64,000 bases of DNA from positions 62,001-126,000 of the forward strand of contig JASFXZ010000117.1 in assembly GCA_032209605.1 (NCBI GenBank), read 5' to 3'. Below, one piece after another: positions 12,301-27,165 of this stretch. Each line of letters starts with the position of its first letter. Positions within the stretch are counted from its first letter, which is position 1. The notes beneath the pieces are model-generated. The model ran no database searches. It was not told where the DNA came from and saw nothing but the letters and a program-made list of their open reading frames with translations. The position numbers and the translations under genes were made by a program. Source of the DNA: Mactromeris polynyma. Taxonomy: Eukaryota; Mollusca; Bivalvia; Venerida; Mactridae.

Positions 12301-15300
12301 ATTTAAATGACCACGTGACGCAGATGAGTTTTTCTTCAAGCGTTGGCTTGAATGTGATCTATCGGCAAAAAGAATAACCTTCTGGGTATTGAACCGGTAT
12401 ATATTGCTACCTGATGAACGTTTGTGGTGAGGAGTATATATTTAAAAACAATTACAAAAATAAAGAATACCTCGGGTGAGAGTCGAACTGGTGCTTAACT
12501 TTTCAATAAATACATCTAAATACAGAACGTTTAACCGACTGAGTTATAGAGGCACACACCTAGTTTGGATTAAATAACTTGTTTTGTAGTCTGTGTTCCA
12601 TAATAAACATGCCTTTGTCTATTTTCTGTATGCATACTAGGCATCGGTACGCTATTGCTGTGTACAATTGTTGTATGCCACCGTATGTTGTATATGTATT
12701 GTACAAAGCCAAATGTAAATCTGAGTTACCATGCGGAATGATAACCAGACGTATGATGCACTAACCAGCGCTGCTATTAGTGAAAAGGTAACACTATATT
12801 GTAATAATAAACATAATTTATTCAGCAATTAAGACAAATACTCGAATATACATAACGCACAATTTAACATAACATAAATAGCACATCAGAAATAAACACG
12901 TGACGTTCTTCAATAACAGTTCATTTTGTTTTTACATATATGTCAAGTGTTTTTCAGAGTTGCGTTACTCTCATATTGTGTATGTCGATTACATTGTTTA
13001 CATCACTGCATTCTGACAGACGCGATATTGTCGGCAGGATACTGAATGAAATAAAAGCAAGAACAATGGATGGATTACATTTAAATGACCACGTGACGCA
13101 GATGAGTTTTTCTTCAAGCGTTGGCTTGAATGTGATCTATCGGCAAAAAGAATAACCTTCTGGGTATTGAACCGGTATATATTGCTACCTGATGAACGTT
13201 TGTGGTGAGGAGTATATATTTACAAACAATTACAAAAATAAAGAATACCTCGGGTGAGAGTCGAAGTGGTGCTTAACTTTTCAATAAATACATCTAAATA
13301 CAGAACGTTTAACCGACTGAGTTATAGAGGCACACACCTAGTTTGGATTAAATAACTTGTTTTGTAGTCGGTGTTCCATAATAAACATGCCTTTGTCTAT
13401 TTTCTGTATGCATACTAGGCATCGGTACGCTATTGCTGTGTACAATTGTTGTATGCCACCGTATGTTGTATATGTATTGTACAAAGCCAAATGTAAATCT
13501 GAGTTACCATGCGGAATGATAACCAGACGTATGATGCACTAACCAGCGCTGCTATTAGTGAAAAGGTAACACTATATTGTAATAATAAACATAATTTATT
13601 CAGCAATTAAGACAAATACTCGAATATACATAACGCACAATTTAACATAACATAAATAGCACATCAGAAATAAACACGTGACGTTCTTCAATAACAGTTC
13701 ATTTTGTTTTTACATATATGTCAAGTGTTTTTCAGAGTTGCGTTACTCTCATATTGTGTATGTCGATTACATTGTTTACATCACTGCATTCTGACAGACG
13801 CGATATTGTCGGCAGGATACTGAATGAAATAAAAGCAAGAACAATGGATGGATTACATTTAAATGACCACGTGACGCAGATGAGTTTTTCTTCAAGCGTT
13901 GGCTTGAATGTGATCTATCGGCAAAAAGAATAACCTTCTGGGTATTGAACCGGTATATATTGCTACCTGATGAACGTTTGTGGTGAGGAGTATATATTTA
14001 CAAACAATTACAAAAATAAAGAATACCTCGGGTGAGAGTCGAACTGGTGCTTAACTTTTCAATAAATACATCTAAATACAGAACGTTTAACCGACTGAGT
14101 TATAGAGGCACACACCTAGTTTGGATTAAATAACTTGTTTTGTACTCGGTGTTCCATAATAAACATGCCTTTGTCTATTTTCTGTATGCATACTAGGCAT
14201 CGGTACGCTATTGCTGTGTACAATTGTTGTATGCCACCGTATGTTGTATATGTATTGTACAAAGCCAAATGTAAATCTGAGTTACCATGCGGAATGATAA
14301 CCAGACGTATGATGCACTAACCAGCGCTGCTATTAGTGAAAAGGTAACACTATATTGTAATAATAAACATAATTTATTCAGCAATTAAGACAAATACTCG
14401 AATATACATAACGCACAATTTAACATAACATAAATAGCACATCAGAAATAAACACGTGACGTTCTTCAATAACAGTTCATTTTGTTTTTACATATAGGTC
14501 AAGTGTTTCAGAGTTGCGTTACTCTCATATTGTGTATGTCGATTACATTGTTTACATCACTGCATTCTGACAGACGCGATATTGTCGGCAGGATACTGAA
14601 TGAAATAAAAGCAAGAACAATGGATGGATTACATTTAAATGACCACGTGACGCAGATGAGTTATTCTTCAAGCGTTGGCTTGAATGTGATCTATCGGCAA
14701 AAAGAATAACCTTCTGGGTATTGAACCGGTATATATTGCTACCTGATGAACGTTTGTGGTGAGGAGTATATATTTACAAACAATTACAAAAATAAAGAAT
14801 ACCTCGGGTGAGAGTCGAACTGGTGCTTAACTTTTCAATAAATACATCTAAATACAGAACGTTTAACCGACTGAGTTATAGAGGCACACACCTAGTTTGG
14901 ATTAAATAACTTGTTTTGTAGTCTGTGTTCCATAATAAACATGCCTTTGTCTATTTTCTGTATGCATACTAGGCATCGGTACGCTATTGCTGTGTACAAT
15001 TGTTGTATGCCACCGTATGTTGTATATGTATTGTACAAAGCCAAATGTAAATCTGAGTTACCATGCGGAATGATAACCAGACGTATGATGCACTAACCAG
15101 CGCTGCTATTAGTGAAAAGGTAACACTATATTGTAATAATAAACATAATTTATTCAGCAATTAAGACAAATACTCGAATATACATAACGCACAATTTAAC
15201 ATAACATAAATAGCACATCAGAAATAAACACGTGACGTTCTTCAATAACAGTTCATTTTGTTTTTACATATATGTCAAGTGTTTCAGAGTTGCGTTACTC

Positions 15301-18300
15301 TCATATTGTGTATGTCGATTACATTGTTTACATCACTGCATTCTGACAGACGCGATATTGTCGGCAGGATACTGAATGAAATAAAAGCAAGAACAATGGA
15401 TGGATTACATTTAAATGACCACGTGACGCAGATGAGTTTTTCTTCAAGCGTTGGCTTGAATGTGATCTATCGGCAAAAAGAATAACCTTCTGGGTATTGA
15501 ACCGGTATATATTGCTACCTGATGAACGTTTGTGGTGAGGAGTATATATTTACAAACAATTACAAAAATAAAGAATACCTCGGGTGAGAGTCGAACTGGT
15601 GCTTAACTTTTCAATAAATACATCTAAATACAGAACGTTTAACCGACTGAGTTATAGAGGCACACACCTAGTTTGGATTAAATAACTTGTTTTGTAGTCT
15701 GTGTTCCATAATAAACATGCCTTTGTCTATTTTCTGTATGCATACTAGGCATCGGTACGCTATTGCTGTGTACAATTGTTGTATGCCACCGTATGTTGTA
15801 TATGTATTGTACAAAGCCAAATGTAAATCTGAGTTACCATGCGGAATGATAACCAGACGTATGATGCACTAACCAGCGCTGCTATTAGTGAAAAGGTAAC
15901 ACTATATTGTAATAATAAACATAATTTATTCAGCAATTAAGACAAATACTCGAATATACATAACGCACAATTTAACATAACATAAATAGCACATCAGAAA
16001 TAAACACGTGACGTTCTTCAATAACAGTTCATTTTGTTTTTACATATATGTCAAGTGTTTCAGAGTTGCGTTACTCTCATATTGTGTATGTCGATTACAT
16101 TGTTTACATCACTGCATTCTGACAGACGCGATATTGTCGGCAGGATACTGAATGAAATAAAAGCAAGAACAATGGATGGATTACATTTAAATGACCACGT
16201 GACGCAGATGAGTTTTTCTTCAAGCGTTGGCTTGAATGTGATCTATCGGCAAAAAGAATAACCTTCTGGGTATTGAACCGGTATATATTGCTACCTGATG
16301 AACGTTTGTGGTGAGGAGTATATATTTACAAACAATTACAAAAATAAAGAATACCTCGGGTGAGAGTCGAACTGGTGCTTAACTTTTCAATAAATACATC
16401 TAAATACAGAACGTTTAACCGACTGAGTTATAGAGGCACACACCTAGTTTGGATTAAATAACTTGTTTTGTAGTCTGTGTTCCATAATAAACATGCCTTT
16501 GTCTATTTTCTGTATGCATACTAGGCATCGGTACGCTATTGCTGTGTACAATTGTTGTATGCCACCGTATGTTGTATATGTATTGTACAAAGCCAAATGT
16601 AAATCTGAGTTACCATGCGGAATGATAACCAGACGTATGATGCACTAACCAGCGCTGCAATTAGTGAAAAGGTAACACTATATTGTAATAATAAACATAA
16701 TTTATTCAGCAATTAAGACAAATACTCGAATATACATAACGCACAATTTAACATAACATAAATAGCACATCAGAAATAAACACGTGACGTTCTTCAATAA
16801 CAGTTCATTTTGTTTTTACATATATGTCAAGTGTTTTTCAGAGTTGCGTTACTCTCATATTGTGTATGTCGATTACATTGTTTACATCACTGCATTCTGA
16901 CAGACGCGATATTGTCGGCAGGATACTGAATGAAATAAAAGCAAGAACAATGGATGGATTACATTTAAATGACCACGTGACGCAGATGAGTTTTTCTTCA
17001 AGCGTTGGCTTGAATGTGATCTATCGGCAAAAAGAATAACCTTCTAGGTATTGAACCGGTATATATTGCTACCTGATGAACGTTTGTGGTGAGGAGTATA
17101 TATTTACAAACAATTACAAAAATAAAGAATACCTCGGGTGAGAGTCGAACTGGTGCTTAACTTTTCAATAAATACATCTAAATACAGAACGTTTAACCGA
17201 CTGAGTTATAGAGGCACACACCTAGTTTGGATTAAATAACTTGTTTTGTAGTCTGTGTTCCATAATAAACATGCCTTTGTCTATTTTCTGTATGCATACT
17301 AGGCATCGGTACGCTATTGCTGTGTACAATTGTTGTATGCCACCGTATGTTGTATATGTATTGTACAAAGCCAAATGTAAATCTGAGTTACCATGCGGAA
17401 TGATAACCAGACGTATGATGCACTAACCAGCGCTGCTATTAGTGAAAAGGTAACACTATATTGTAATAATAAACATAATTTATTCAGCAATTAAGACAAA
17501 TACTCGAATATACATAACGCACAATTTAACATAACATAAATAGCACATCAGAAATAAACACGTGACGTTCTTCAATAACAGTTCATTTTGTTTTTACATA
17601 TTTCAGAGTTGCGTTACTCTCATATTGTGTATGTCGATTACATTGTTTACATCACTGCATTCTGACAGACGCGATATTGTCGGCAGGATACTGAATGAAA
17701 TAAAAGCAAGAACAATGGATGGATTACATTTAAATGACCACGTGACGCAGATGAGTTTTTCTTCAAGCGTTGGCTTGAATGTGATCTATCGGCAAAAAGA
17801 ATAACCTTCTGGGTATTGAACCGGTATATATTGCTACCTGATGAACGTTTGTGGTGAGGAGTATATATTTACAAACAATTACAAAAATAAAGAATACCTC
17901 GGGTGAGAGTCGAACTGGTGCTTAACTTTTCAATAAATACATCTAAATACAGAACGTTTAACCGACTGAGTTATAGAGGCACACACCTAGTTTGGATTAA
18001 ATAACTTGTTTTGTAGTCGGTGTTCCATAATAAACATGCCTTTGTCTATTTTCGGTATGCATACTAGGCATCGGTACGCTATTGCTGTGTACAATTGTTG
18101 TATGCCACCGTATGTTGTATATGTATTGTACAAAGCCAAATGTAAATCTGAGTTACCATGCGGAATGATAACCAGACGTATGATGCACTAACCAGCGCTG
18201 CTATTAGTGAAAAGGTAACACTATATTGTAATAATAAACATAATTTATTCAGCAATTAAGACAAATACTCGAATATACATAACGCACAATTTAACATAAC

Positions 18301-18628
18301 ATAAATAGCACATCAGAAATAAACACGTGACGTTCTTCAATAACAGTTCATTTTGTTTTTACATATATGTCAAGTGTTTTTCAGAGCTGCGTTACTCTCA
18401 TATTGTGTATGTCGATTACATTGTTTACATCACTGCATTCTGACAGACGCGATATTGTCGGCAGGATACTGAATGAAATAAAAGCAAGAACAATGGATGG
18501 ATTACATTTAAATGACCACGTGACGTAGATGAGTTTTTCTTCAAGCGTTGGCTTGAATGTGATCTATCGGCAAAAAGAATAACCTTCTGGGTATTGAACC
18601 GGTATATATTGCTACCTGATGAACGTTT
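9316..18628. repeat. Higher-order repeat copy 2 (12 monomers, 9,313 bp)
   Basis: This repeats the monomer order of copy 1, with starts at 9316, 10092, 10870, 11648, 12424, 13202, 13980, 14756, 15532, 16308, 17086 and 17851. One extra 776-bp unit lies between the 8th and 9th types. Private differences seen by eye are CGCGATATT where copies 1 and 3 have CGCGTTATT in the 5th monomer, and TTCGGCAATT instead of TTCAGCAATT in the 3rd. Confidence 0.93.
15532..16307. repeat. Extra 776-bp monomer inside HOR copy 2
   Basis: This unit carries no variant distinguishing it from the preceding one (14756-15531) and has no counterpart in HOR copies 1 and 3, where the 9th type (GCTGCAATTAG) follows directly. 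A one-monomer duplication by unequal exchange or replication slippage explains the 9,313 versus 8,537 bp block length. Confidence 0.8.
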
Positions 18629-21600
18629 GTGGTGAGGAGTATATATTTACAAACAATTACAAAAATAAAGAATACCTCGGGTGAGAGTCGAACTGGTGCT
18701 TAACTTTTCAATAAATACATGTAAATACAGAACGTTTAACCGACTGAGTTATAGAGGCACACACCTAGTTTGGATTAAATAACTTGTTTTGTAGTCGGTG
18801 TTCCATAATAAACATGCCTTTGTCTATTTTCTGTATGCATACTAGGCATCGGTACGCTATTGCTGTGTACAATTGTTGTATGCCACCGTATGTTGTATAT
18901 GTATTGTACAAAGCCAAATGTAAATCTGAGTTACCATGCGGAATGATAACCAGACGTATGATGCACTAACCAGCGCTGCTATTAGTGAAAAGGTAACACT
19001 ATATTGTAATAATAAACATAATTTATTCAGCAATTAAGACAAATACTCGAATATACATAACGCACAATTTAACATAACATAAATAGCACATCAGAAATAA
19101 ACACGTGACGTTCTTCAATAACAGTTCATTTTGTTTTTACATATATGTCAAGTGTTTCAGAGTTGCGTTACTCTCATATTGTGTATGTCGATTACATTGT
19201 TTACATCACTGCATTCTGACAGACGCGATATTGTCGGCAGGATACTGAATGAAATAAAAGCAAGAACAATGGATGGATTACATTTAAATGACCACGTGAC
19301 GCAGATGAGCTATTCTTCAAGCGTTGGCTTGAATGTGATCTATCGGCAAAAAGAATAACCTTCTGGGTATTGAACCGGTATATATTGCTACCTGATGAAC
19401 GTTTGTGGTGAGGAGTATATATTTACAAACAATTACAAAAATAAAGAATACCTCGGGTGAGAGTCGAACTGGTGCTTAACTTTTCAATAGATACATCTAA
19501 ATACAGAACGTTTAACCGACTGAGTTATAGAGGCACACACCTAGTTTGGATTAAATAACTTGTTTTGTAGTCGGTGTTCCATAATAAACATGCCTTTGTC
19601 TATTTTCTGTATGCATACTAGGCATCGGTACGCTATTGCTGTGTACAATTGTTGTATGCCACCGTATGTTGTATATGTATTGTACAAAGCCAAATGTAAA
19701 TCTGAGTTACCATGCGGAATGATAACCAGACGTATGATGCACTAACCAGCGCTGCTATTAGTGAAAAGGTAACACTATATTGTAATAATAAACATAATTT
19801 ATTCAGCAATTAAGACAAATACTCGAATATACATAACGCACAATTTAACATAACATAAATAGCACATCAGAAATAAACACGTGACGTTCTTCAATAACAG
19901 TTCATTTTGTTTTTACATATATGTCAAGTGTTTTTCAGAGTTGCGTTACTCTCATATTGTGTATGTCGATTACATTGTTTACATCACTGCATTCTGACAG
20001 ACGCGATATTGTCGGCAGGATACTGAATGAAATAAAAGCAAGAACAATGGATGGATTACATTTAAATGACCACGTGACGCAGATGAGTTTTTCTTCAAGC
20101 GTTGGCTTGAATGTGATCTATCGGCAAAAAGAATAACCTTCTGGGTATTGAACCGGTATATATTGCTACCTGATGAACGTTTGTGGTGAGGAGTATATAT
20201 TTACAAACAATTACAAAAATAAAGAATACCTCGGGTGAGAGTCGAACTGGTGCTTAACTTTTCAATAAATACATCTAAATACAGAACGTTTAACCGACTG
20301 AGTTATAGAGGCACACACCTAGTTTGGATTAAATAACTTGTTTTGTAGTCTGTGTTCCATAATAAACATGCCTTTGTCTATTTTCTGTATGCATACTAGG
20401 CATCGGTACGCTATTGCTGTGTACAATTGTTGTATGCCACCGTATGTTGTATATGTATTGTACAAAGCCAAATGTAAATCTGAGTTACCATGCGGAATGA
20501 TAACCAGACGTATGATGCACTAACCAGCGCTGCTATTAGTGAAAAGGTAACACTATATTGTAATAATAAACATAATTTATTCAGCAATTAAGACAAATAC
20601 TCGAATATACATAACGCACAATTTAACATAACATAAATAGCACATCAGAAATAAACACGTGACGTTCTTCAATAACAGTTCATTTTGTTTTTACATATAT
20701 GTCAAGTGTTTTTCAGAGTTGCGTTACTCTCATATTGTGTATGTCGATTACATTGTTTACATCACTGCATTCTGACAGACGCGATATTGTCGGCAGGATA
20801 CTGAATGAAATAAAAGCAAGAACAATGGATGGATTACATTTAAATGACCACGTGACGCAGATGAGTTTTTCTTCAAGCGTTGGCTTGAATGTGATCTATC
20901 GGCAAAAAGAATAACCTTCTGGGTATTGAACCGGTATATATTGCTACCTGATGAACGTTTGTGGTGAGGAGTATATATTTACAAACAATTACAAAAATAA
21001 AGAATACCTCGGGTGAGAGTCGAAGTGGTGCTTAACTTTTCAATAAATACATCTAAATACAGAACGTTTAACCGACTGAGTTATAGAGGCACACACCTAG
21101 TTTGGATTAAATAACTTGTTTTGTAGTCTGTGTTCCATCTTAAACATGCCTTTGTCTATTTTCTGTATGCATACTAGGCATCGGTACTCTATTGCTGTGT
21201 ACAATTGTTGTATGCCACCGTATGTTGTATATGTATTGTACAAAGCCAAATGTAAATCTGAGTTACCATGCGGAATGATAACCAGACGTATGATGCACTA
21301 ACCAGCGCTGCTATTAGTGAAAAGGTAACACTATATTGTAATAATAAACATAATTTATTCAGCAATTAAGACAAATACTCGAATATACATAACGCACAAT
21401 TTAACATAACATCAATAGCACATCAGAAATAAACACGTGACGTTCTTCAATAACAGTTCATTTTGTTTTTACATATATGTCAAGTGTTTCAGAGTTGCGT
21501 TACTCTCATATTGTGTATGTCGATTACATTGTTTACATCACTGCATTCTGACAGACGCGATATTGTCGGCAGGATACTGAATGAAATAAAAGCAAGAACA

Positions 21601-24600
21601 ATGGATGGATTACATTTAAATGACCACGTGACGCAGATGAGTTTTTCTTCAAGCGTTGGCTTGAATGTGATCTATCGGCAAAAAGAATAACCTTCTGGGT
21701 ATTGAACCGGTATATATTGCTACCTGATGAACGTTTGTGGTGAGGAGTATATATTTAAAAACAATTACAAAAATAAAGAATACCTCGGGTGAGAGTCGAA
21801 CTGGTGCTTAACTTTTCAATAAATACATCTAAATACAGAACGTTTAACCGACTGAGTTATAGAGGCACACACCTAGTTTGGATTAAATAACTTGTTTTGT
21901 AGTCTGTGTTCCATAATAAACATGCCTTTGTCTATTTTCTGTATGCATACTAGGCATCGGTACGCTATTGCTGTGTACAATTGTTGTATGCCACCGTATG
22001 TTGTATATGTATTGTACAAAGCCAAATGTAAATCTGAGTTACCATGCGGAATGATAACCAGACGTATGATGCACTAACCAGCGCTGCTATTAGTGAAAAG
22101 GTAACACTATATTGTAATAATAAACATAATTTATTCAGCAATTAAGACAAATACTCGAATATACATAACGCACAATTTAACATAACATAAATAGCACATC
22201 AGAAATAAACACGTGACGTTCTTCAATAACAGTTCATTTTGTTTTTACATATATGTCAAGTGTTTTTCAGAGTTGCGTTACTCTCATATTGTGTATGTCG
22301 ATTACATTGTTTACATCACTGCATTCTGACAGACGCGTTATTGTCGGCAGGATACTGAATGAAATAAAAGCAAGAACAATGGATGGATTACATTTAAATG
22401 ACCACGTGACGCAGATGAGTTTTTCTTCAAGCGTTGGCTTGAATGTGATCTATCGGCAAAAAGAATAACCTTCTGGGTATTGAACCGGTATATATTGCTA
22501 CCTGATGAACGTTTGTGGTGAGGAGTATATATTTACAAACAATTACAAAAATAAAGAATACCTCGGGTGAGAGTCGAAGTGGTGCTTAACTTTTCAATAA
22601 ATACATCTAAATACAGAACGTTTAACCGACTGAGTTATAGAGGCACACACCTAGTTTGGATTAAATAACTTGTTTTGTAGTCGGTGTTCCATAATAAACA
22701 TGCCTTTGTCTATTTTCTGTATGCATACTAGGCATCGGTACGCTATTGCTGTGTACAATTGTTGTATGCCACCGTATGTTGTATATGTATTGTACAAAGC
22801 CAAATGTAAATCTGAGTTACCATGCGGAATGATAACCAGACGTATGATGCACTAACCAGCGCTGCTATTAGTGAAAAGGTAACACTATATTGTAATAATA
22901 AACATAATTTATTCAGCAATTAAGACAAATACTCGAATATACATAACGCACAATTTAACATAACATAAATAGCACATCAGAAATAAACACGTGACGTTCT
23001 TCAATAACAGTTCATTTTGTTTTTACATATATGTCAAGTGTTTTTCAGAGTTGCGTTACTCTCATATTGTGTATGTCGATTACATTGTTTACATCACTGC
23101 ATTCTGACAGACGCGATATTGTCGGCAGGATACTGAATGAAATAAAAGCAAGAACAATGGATGGATTACATTTAAATGACCACGTGACGCAGATGAGTTT
23201 TTCTTCAAGCGTTGGCTTGAATGTGATCTATCGGCAAAAAGAATAACCTTCTGGGTATTGAACCGGTATATATTGCTACCTGATGAACGTTTGTGGTGAG
23301 GAGTATATATTTACAAACAATTACAAAAATAAAGAATACCTCGGGTGAGAGTCGAACTGGTGCTTAACTTTTCAATAAATACATCTAAATACAGAACGTT
23401 TAACCGACTGAGTTATAGAGGCACACACCTAGTTTGGATTAAATAACTTGTTTTGTACTCGGTGTTCCATAATAAACATGCCTTTGTCTATTTTCTGTAT
23501 GCATACTAGGCATCGGTACGCTATTGCTGTGTACAATTGTTGTATGCCACCGTATGTTGTATATGTATTGTACAAAGCCAAATGTAAATCTGAGTTACCA
23601 TGCGGAATGATAACCAGACGTATGATGCACTAACCAGCGCTGCTATTAGTGAAAAGGTAACACTATATTGTAATAATAAACATAATTTATTCAGCAATTA
23701 AGACAAATACTCGAATATACATAACGCACAATTTAACATAACATAAATAGCACATCAGAAATAAACACGTGACGTTCTTCAATAACAGTTCATTTTGTTT
23801 TTACATATAGGTCAAGTGTTTCAGAGTTGCGTTACTCTCATATTGTGTATGTCGATTACATTGTTTACATCACTGCATTCTGACAGACGCGATATTGTCG
23901 GCAGGATACTGAATGAAATAAAAGCAAGAACAATGGATGGATTACATTTAAATGACCACGTGACGCAGATGAGTTATTCTTCAAGCGTTGGCTTGAATGT
24001 GATCTATCGGCAAAAAGAATAACCTTCTGGGTATTGAACCGGTATATATTGCTACCTGATGAACGTTTGTGGTGAGGAGTATATATTTACAAACAATTAC
24101 AAAAATAAAGAATACCTCGGGTGAGAGTCGAACTGGTGCTTAACTTTTCAATAAATACATCTAAATACAGAACGTTTAACCGACTGAGTTATAGAGGCAC
24201 ACACCTAGTTTGGATTAAATAACTTGTTTTGTAGTCTGTGTTCCATAATAAACATGCCTTTGTCTATTTTCTGTATGCATACTAGGCATCGGTACGCTAT
24301 TGCTGTGTACAATTGTTGTATGCCACCGTATGTTGTATATGTATTGTACAAAGCCAAATGTAAATCTGAGTTACCATGCGGAATGATAACCAGACGTATG
24401 ATGCACTAACCAGCGCTGCTATTAGTGAAAAGGTAACACTATATTGTAATAATAAACATAATTTATTCAGCAATTAAGACAAATACTCGAATATACATAA
24501 CGCACAATTTAACATAACATAAATAGCACATCAGAAATAAACACGTGACGTTCTTCAATAACAGTTCATTTTGTTTTTACATATATGTCAAGTGTTTCAG

Positions 24601-27165
24601 AGTTGCGTTACTCTCATATTGTGTATGTCGATTACATTGTTTACATCACTGCATTCTGACAGACGCGATATTGTCGGCAGGATACTGAATGAAATAAAAG
24701 CAAGAACAATGGATGGATTACATTTAAATGACCACGTGACGCAGATGAGTTTTTCTTCAAGCGTTGGCTTGAATGTGATCTATCGGCAAAAAGAATAACC
24801 TTCTGGGTATTGAACCGGTATATATTGCTACCTGATGAACGTTTGTGGTGAGGAGTATATATTTACAAACAATTACAAAAATAAAGAATACCTCGGGTGA
24901 GAGTCGAACTGGTGCTTAACTTTTCAATAAATACATCTAAATACAGAACGTTTAACCGACTGAGTTATAGAGGCACACACCTAGTTTGGATTAAATAACT
25001 TGTTTTGTAGTCTGTGTTCCATAATAAACATGCCTTTGTCTATTTTCTGTATGCATACTAGGCATCGGTACGCTATTGCTGTGTACAATTGTTGTATGCC
25101 ACCGTATGTTGTATATGTATTGTACAAAGCCAAATGTAAATCTGAGTTACCATGCGGAATGATAACCAGACGTATGATGCACTAACCAGCGCTGCAATTA
25201 GTGAAAAGGTAACACTATATTGTAATAATAAACATAATTTATTCAGCAATTAAGACAAATACTCGAATATACATAACGCACAATTTAACATAACATAAAT
25301 AGCACATCAGAAATAAACACGTGACGTTCTTCAATAACAGTTCATTTTGTTTTTACATATATGTCAAGTGTTTTTCAGAGTTGCGTTACTCTCATATTGT
25401 GTATGTCGATTACATTGTTTACATCACTGCATTCTGACAGACGCGATATTGTCGGCAGGATACTGAATGAAATAAAAGCAAGAACAATGGATGGATTACA
25501 TTTAAATGACCACGTGACGCAGATGAGTTTTTCTTCAAGCGTTGGCTTGAATGTGATCTATCGGCAAAAAGAATAACCTTCTAGGTATTGAACCGGTATA
25601 TATTGCTACCTGATGAACGTTTGTGGTGAGGAGTATATATTTACAAACAATTACAAAAATAAAGAATACCTCGGGTGAGAGTCGAACTGGTGCTTAACTT
25701 TTCAATAAATACATCTAAATACAGAACGTTTAACCGACTGAGTTATAGAGGCACACACCTAGTTTGGATTAAATAACTTGTTTTGTAGTCTGTGTTCCAT
25801 AATAAACATGCCTTTGTCTATTTTCTGTATGCATACTAGGCATCGGTACGCTATTGCTGTGTACAATTGTTGTATGCCACCGTATGTTGTATATGTATTG
25901 TACAAAGCCAAATGTAAATCTGAGTTACCATGCGGAATGATAACCAGACGTATGATGCACTAACCAGCGCTGCTATTAGTGAAAAGGTAACACTATATTG
26001 TAATAATAAACATAATTTATTCAGCAATTAAGACAAATACTCGAATATACATAACGCACAATTTAACATAACATAAATAGCACATCAGAAATAAACACGT
26101 GACGTTCTTCAATAACAGTTCATTTTGTTTTTACATATTTCAGAGTTGCGTTACTCTCATATTGTGTATGTCGATTACATTGTTTACATCACTGCATTCT
26201 GACAGACGCGATATTGTCGGCAGGATACTGAATGAAATAAAAGCAAGAACAATGGATGGATTACATTTAAATGACCACGTGACGCAGATGAGTTTTTCTT
26301 CAAGCGTTGGCTTGAATGTGATCTATCGGCAAAAAGAATAACCTTCTGGGTATTGAACCGGTATATATTGCTACCTGATGAACGTTTGTGGTGAGGAGTA
26401 TATATTTACAAACAATTACAAAAATAAAGAATACCTCGGGTGAGAGTCGAACTGGTGCTTAACTTTTCAATAAATACATCTAAATACAGAACGTTTAACC
26501 GACTGAGTTATAGAGGCACACACCTAGTTTGGATTAAATAACTTGTTTTGTAGTCGGTGTTCCATAATAAACATGCCTTTGTCTATTTTCGGTATGCATA
26601 CTAGGCATCGGTACGCTATTGCTGTGTACAATTGTTGTATGCCACCGTATGTTGTATATGTATTGTACAAAGCCAAATGTAAATCTGAGTTACCATGCGG
26701 AATGATAACCAGACGTATGATGCACTAACCAGCGCTGCTATTAGTGAAAAGGTAACACTATATTGTAATAATAAACATAATTTATTCAGCAATTAAGACA
26801 AATACTCGAATATACATAACGCACAATTTAACATAACATAAATAGCACATCAGAAATAAACACGTGACGTTCTTCAATAACAGTTCATTTTGTTTTTACA
26901 TATATGTCAAGTGTTTTTCAGAGCTGCGTTACTCTCATATTGTGTATGTCGATTACATTGTTTACATCACTGCATTCTGACAGACGCGATATTGTCGGCA
27001 GGATACTGAATGAAATAAAAGCAAGAACAATGGATGGATTACATTTAAATGACCACGTGACGTAGATGAGTTTTTCTTCAAGCGTTGGCTTGAATGTGAT
27101 CTATCGGCAAAAAGAATAACCTTCTGGGTATTGAACCGGTATATATTGCTACCTGATGAACGTTT
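18629..27165. repeat. Higher-order repeat copy 3 (11 monomers, 8,537 bp)
   Basis: It has the same eleven-monomer series and the same length as copy 1, with starts at 18629, 19405, 20183, 20961, 21737, 22515, 23293, 24069, 24845, 25623 and 26388. Its 2nd monomer reads CCATGCGG where copies 1 and 2 have CCATGTGG. It is followed by a monomer (27166-27938) that shares the ATACATGTAAATAC variant found just after the 11th unit in the other copies, and then the order breaks off. Confidence 0.93.
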
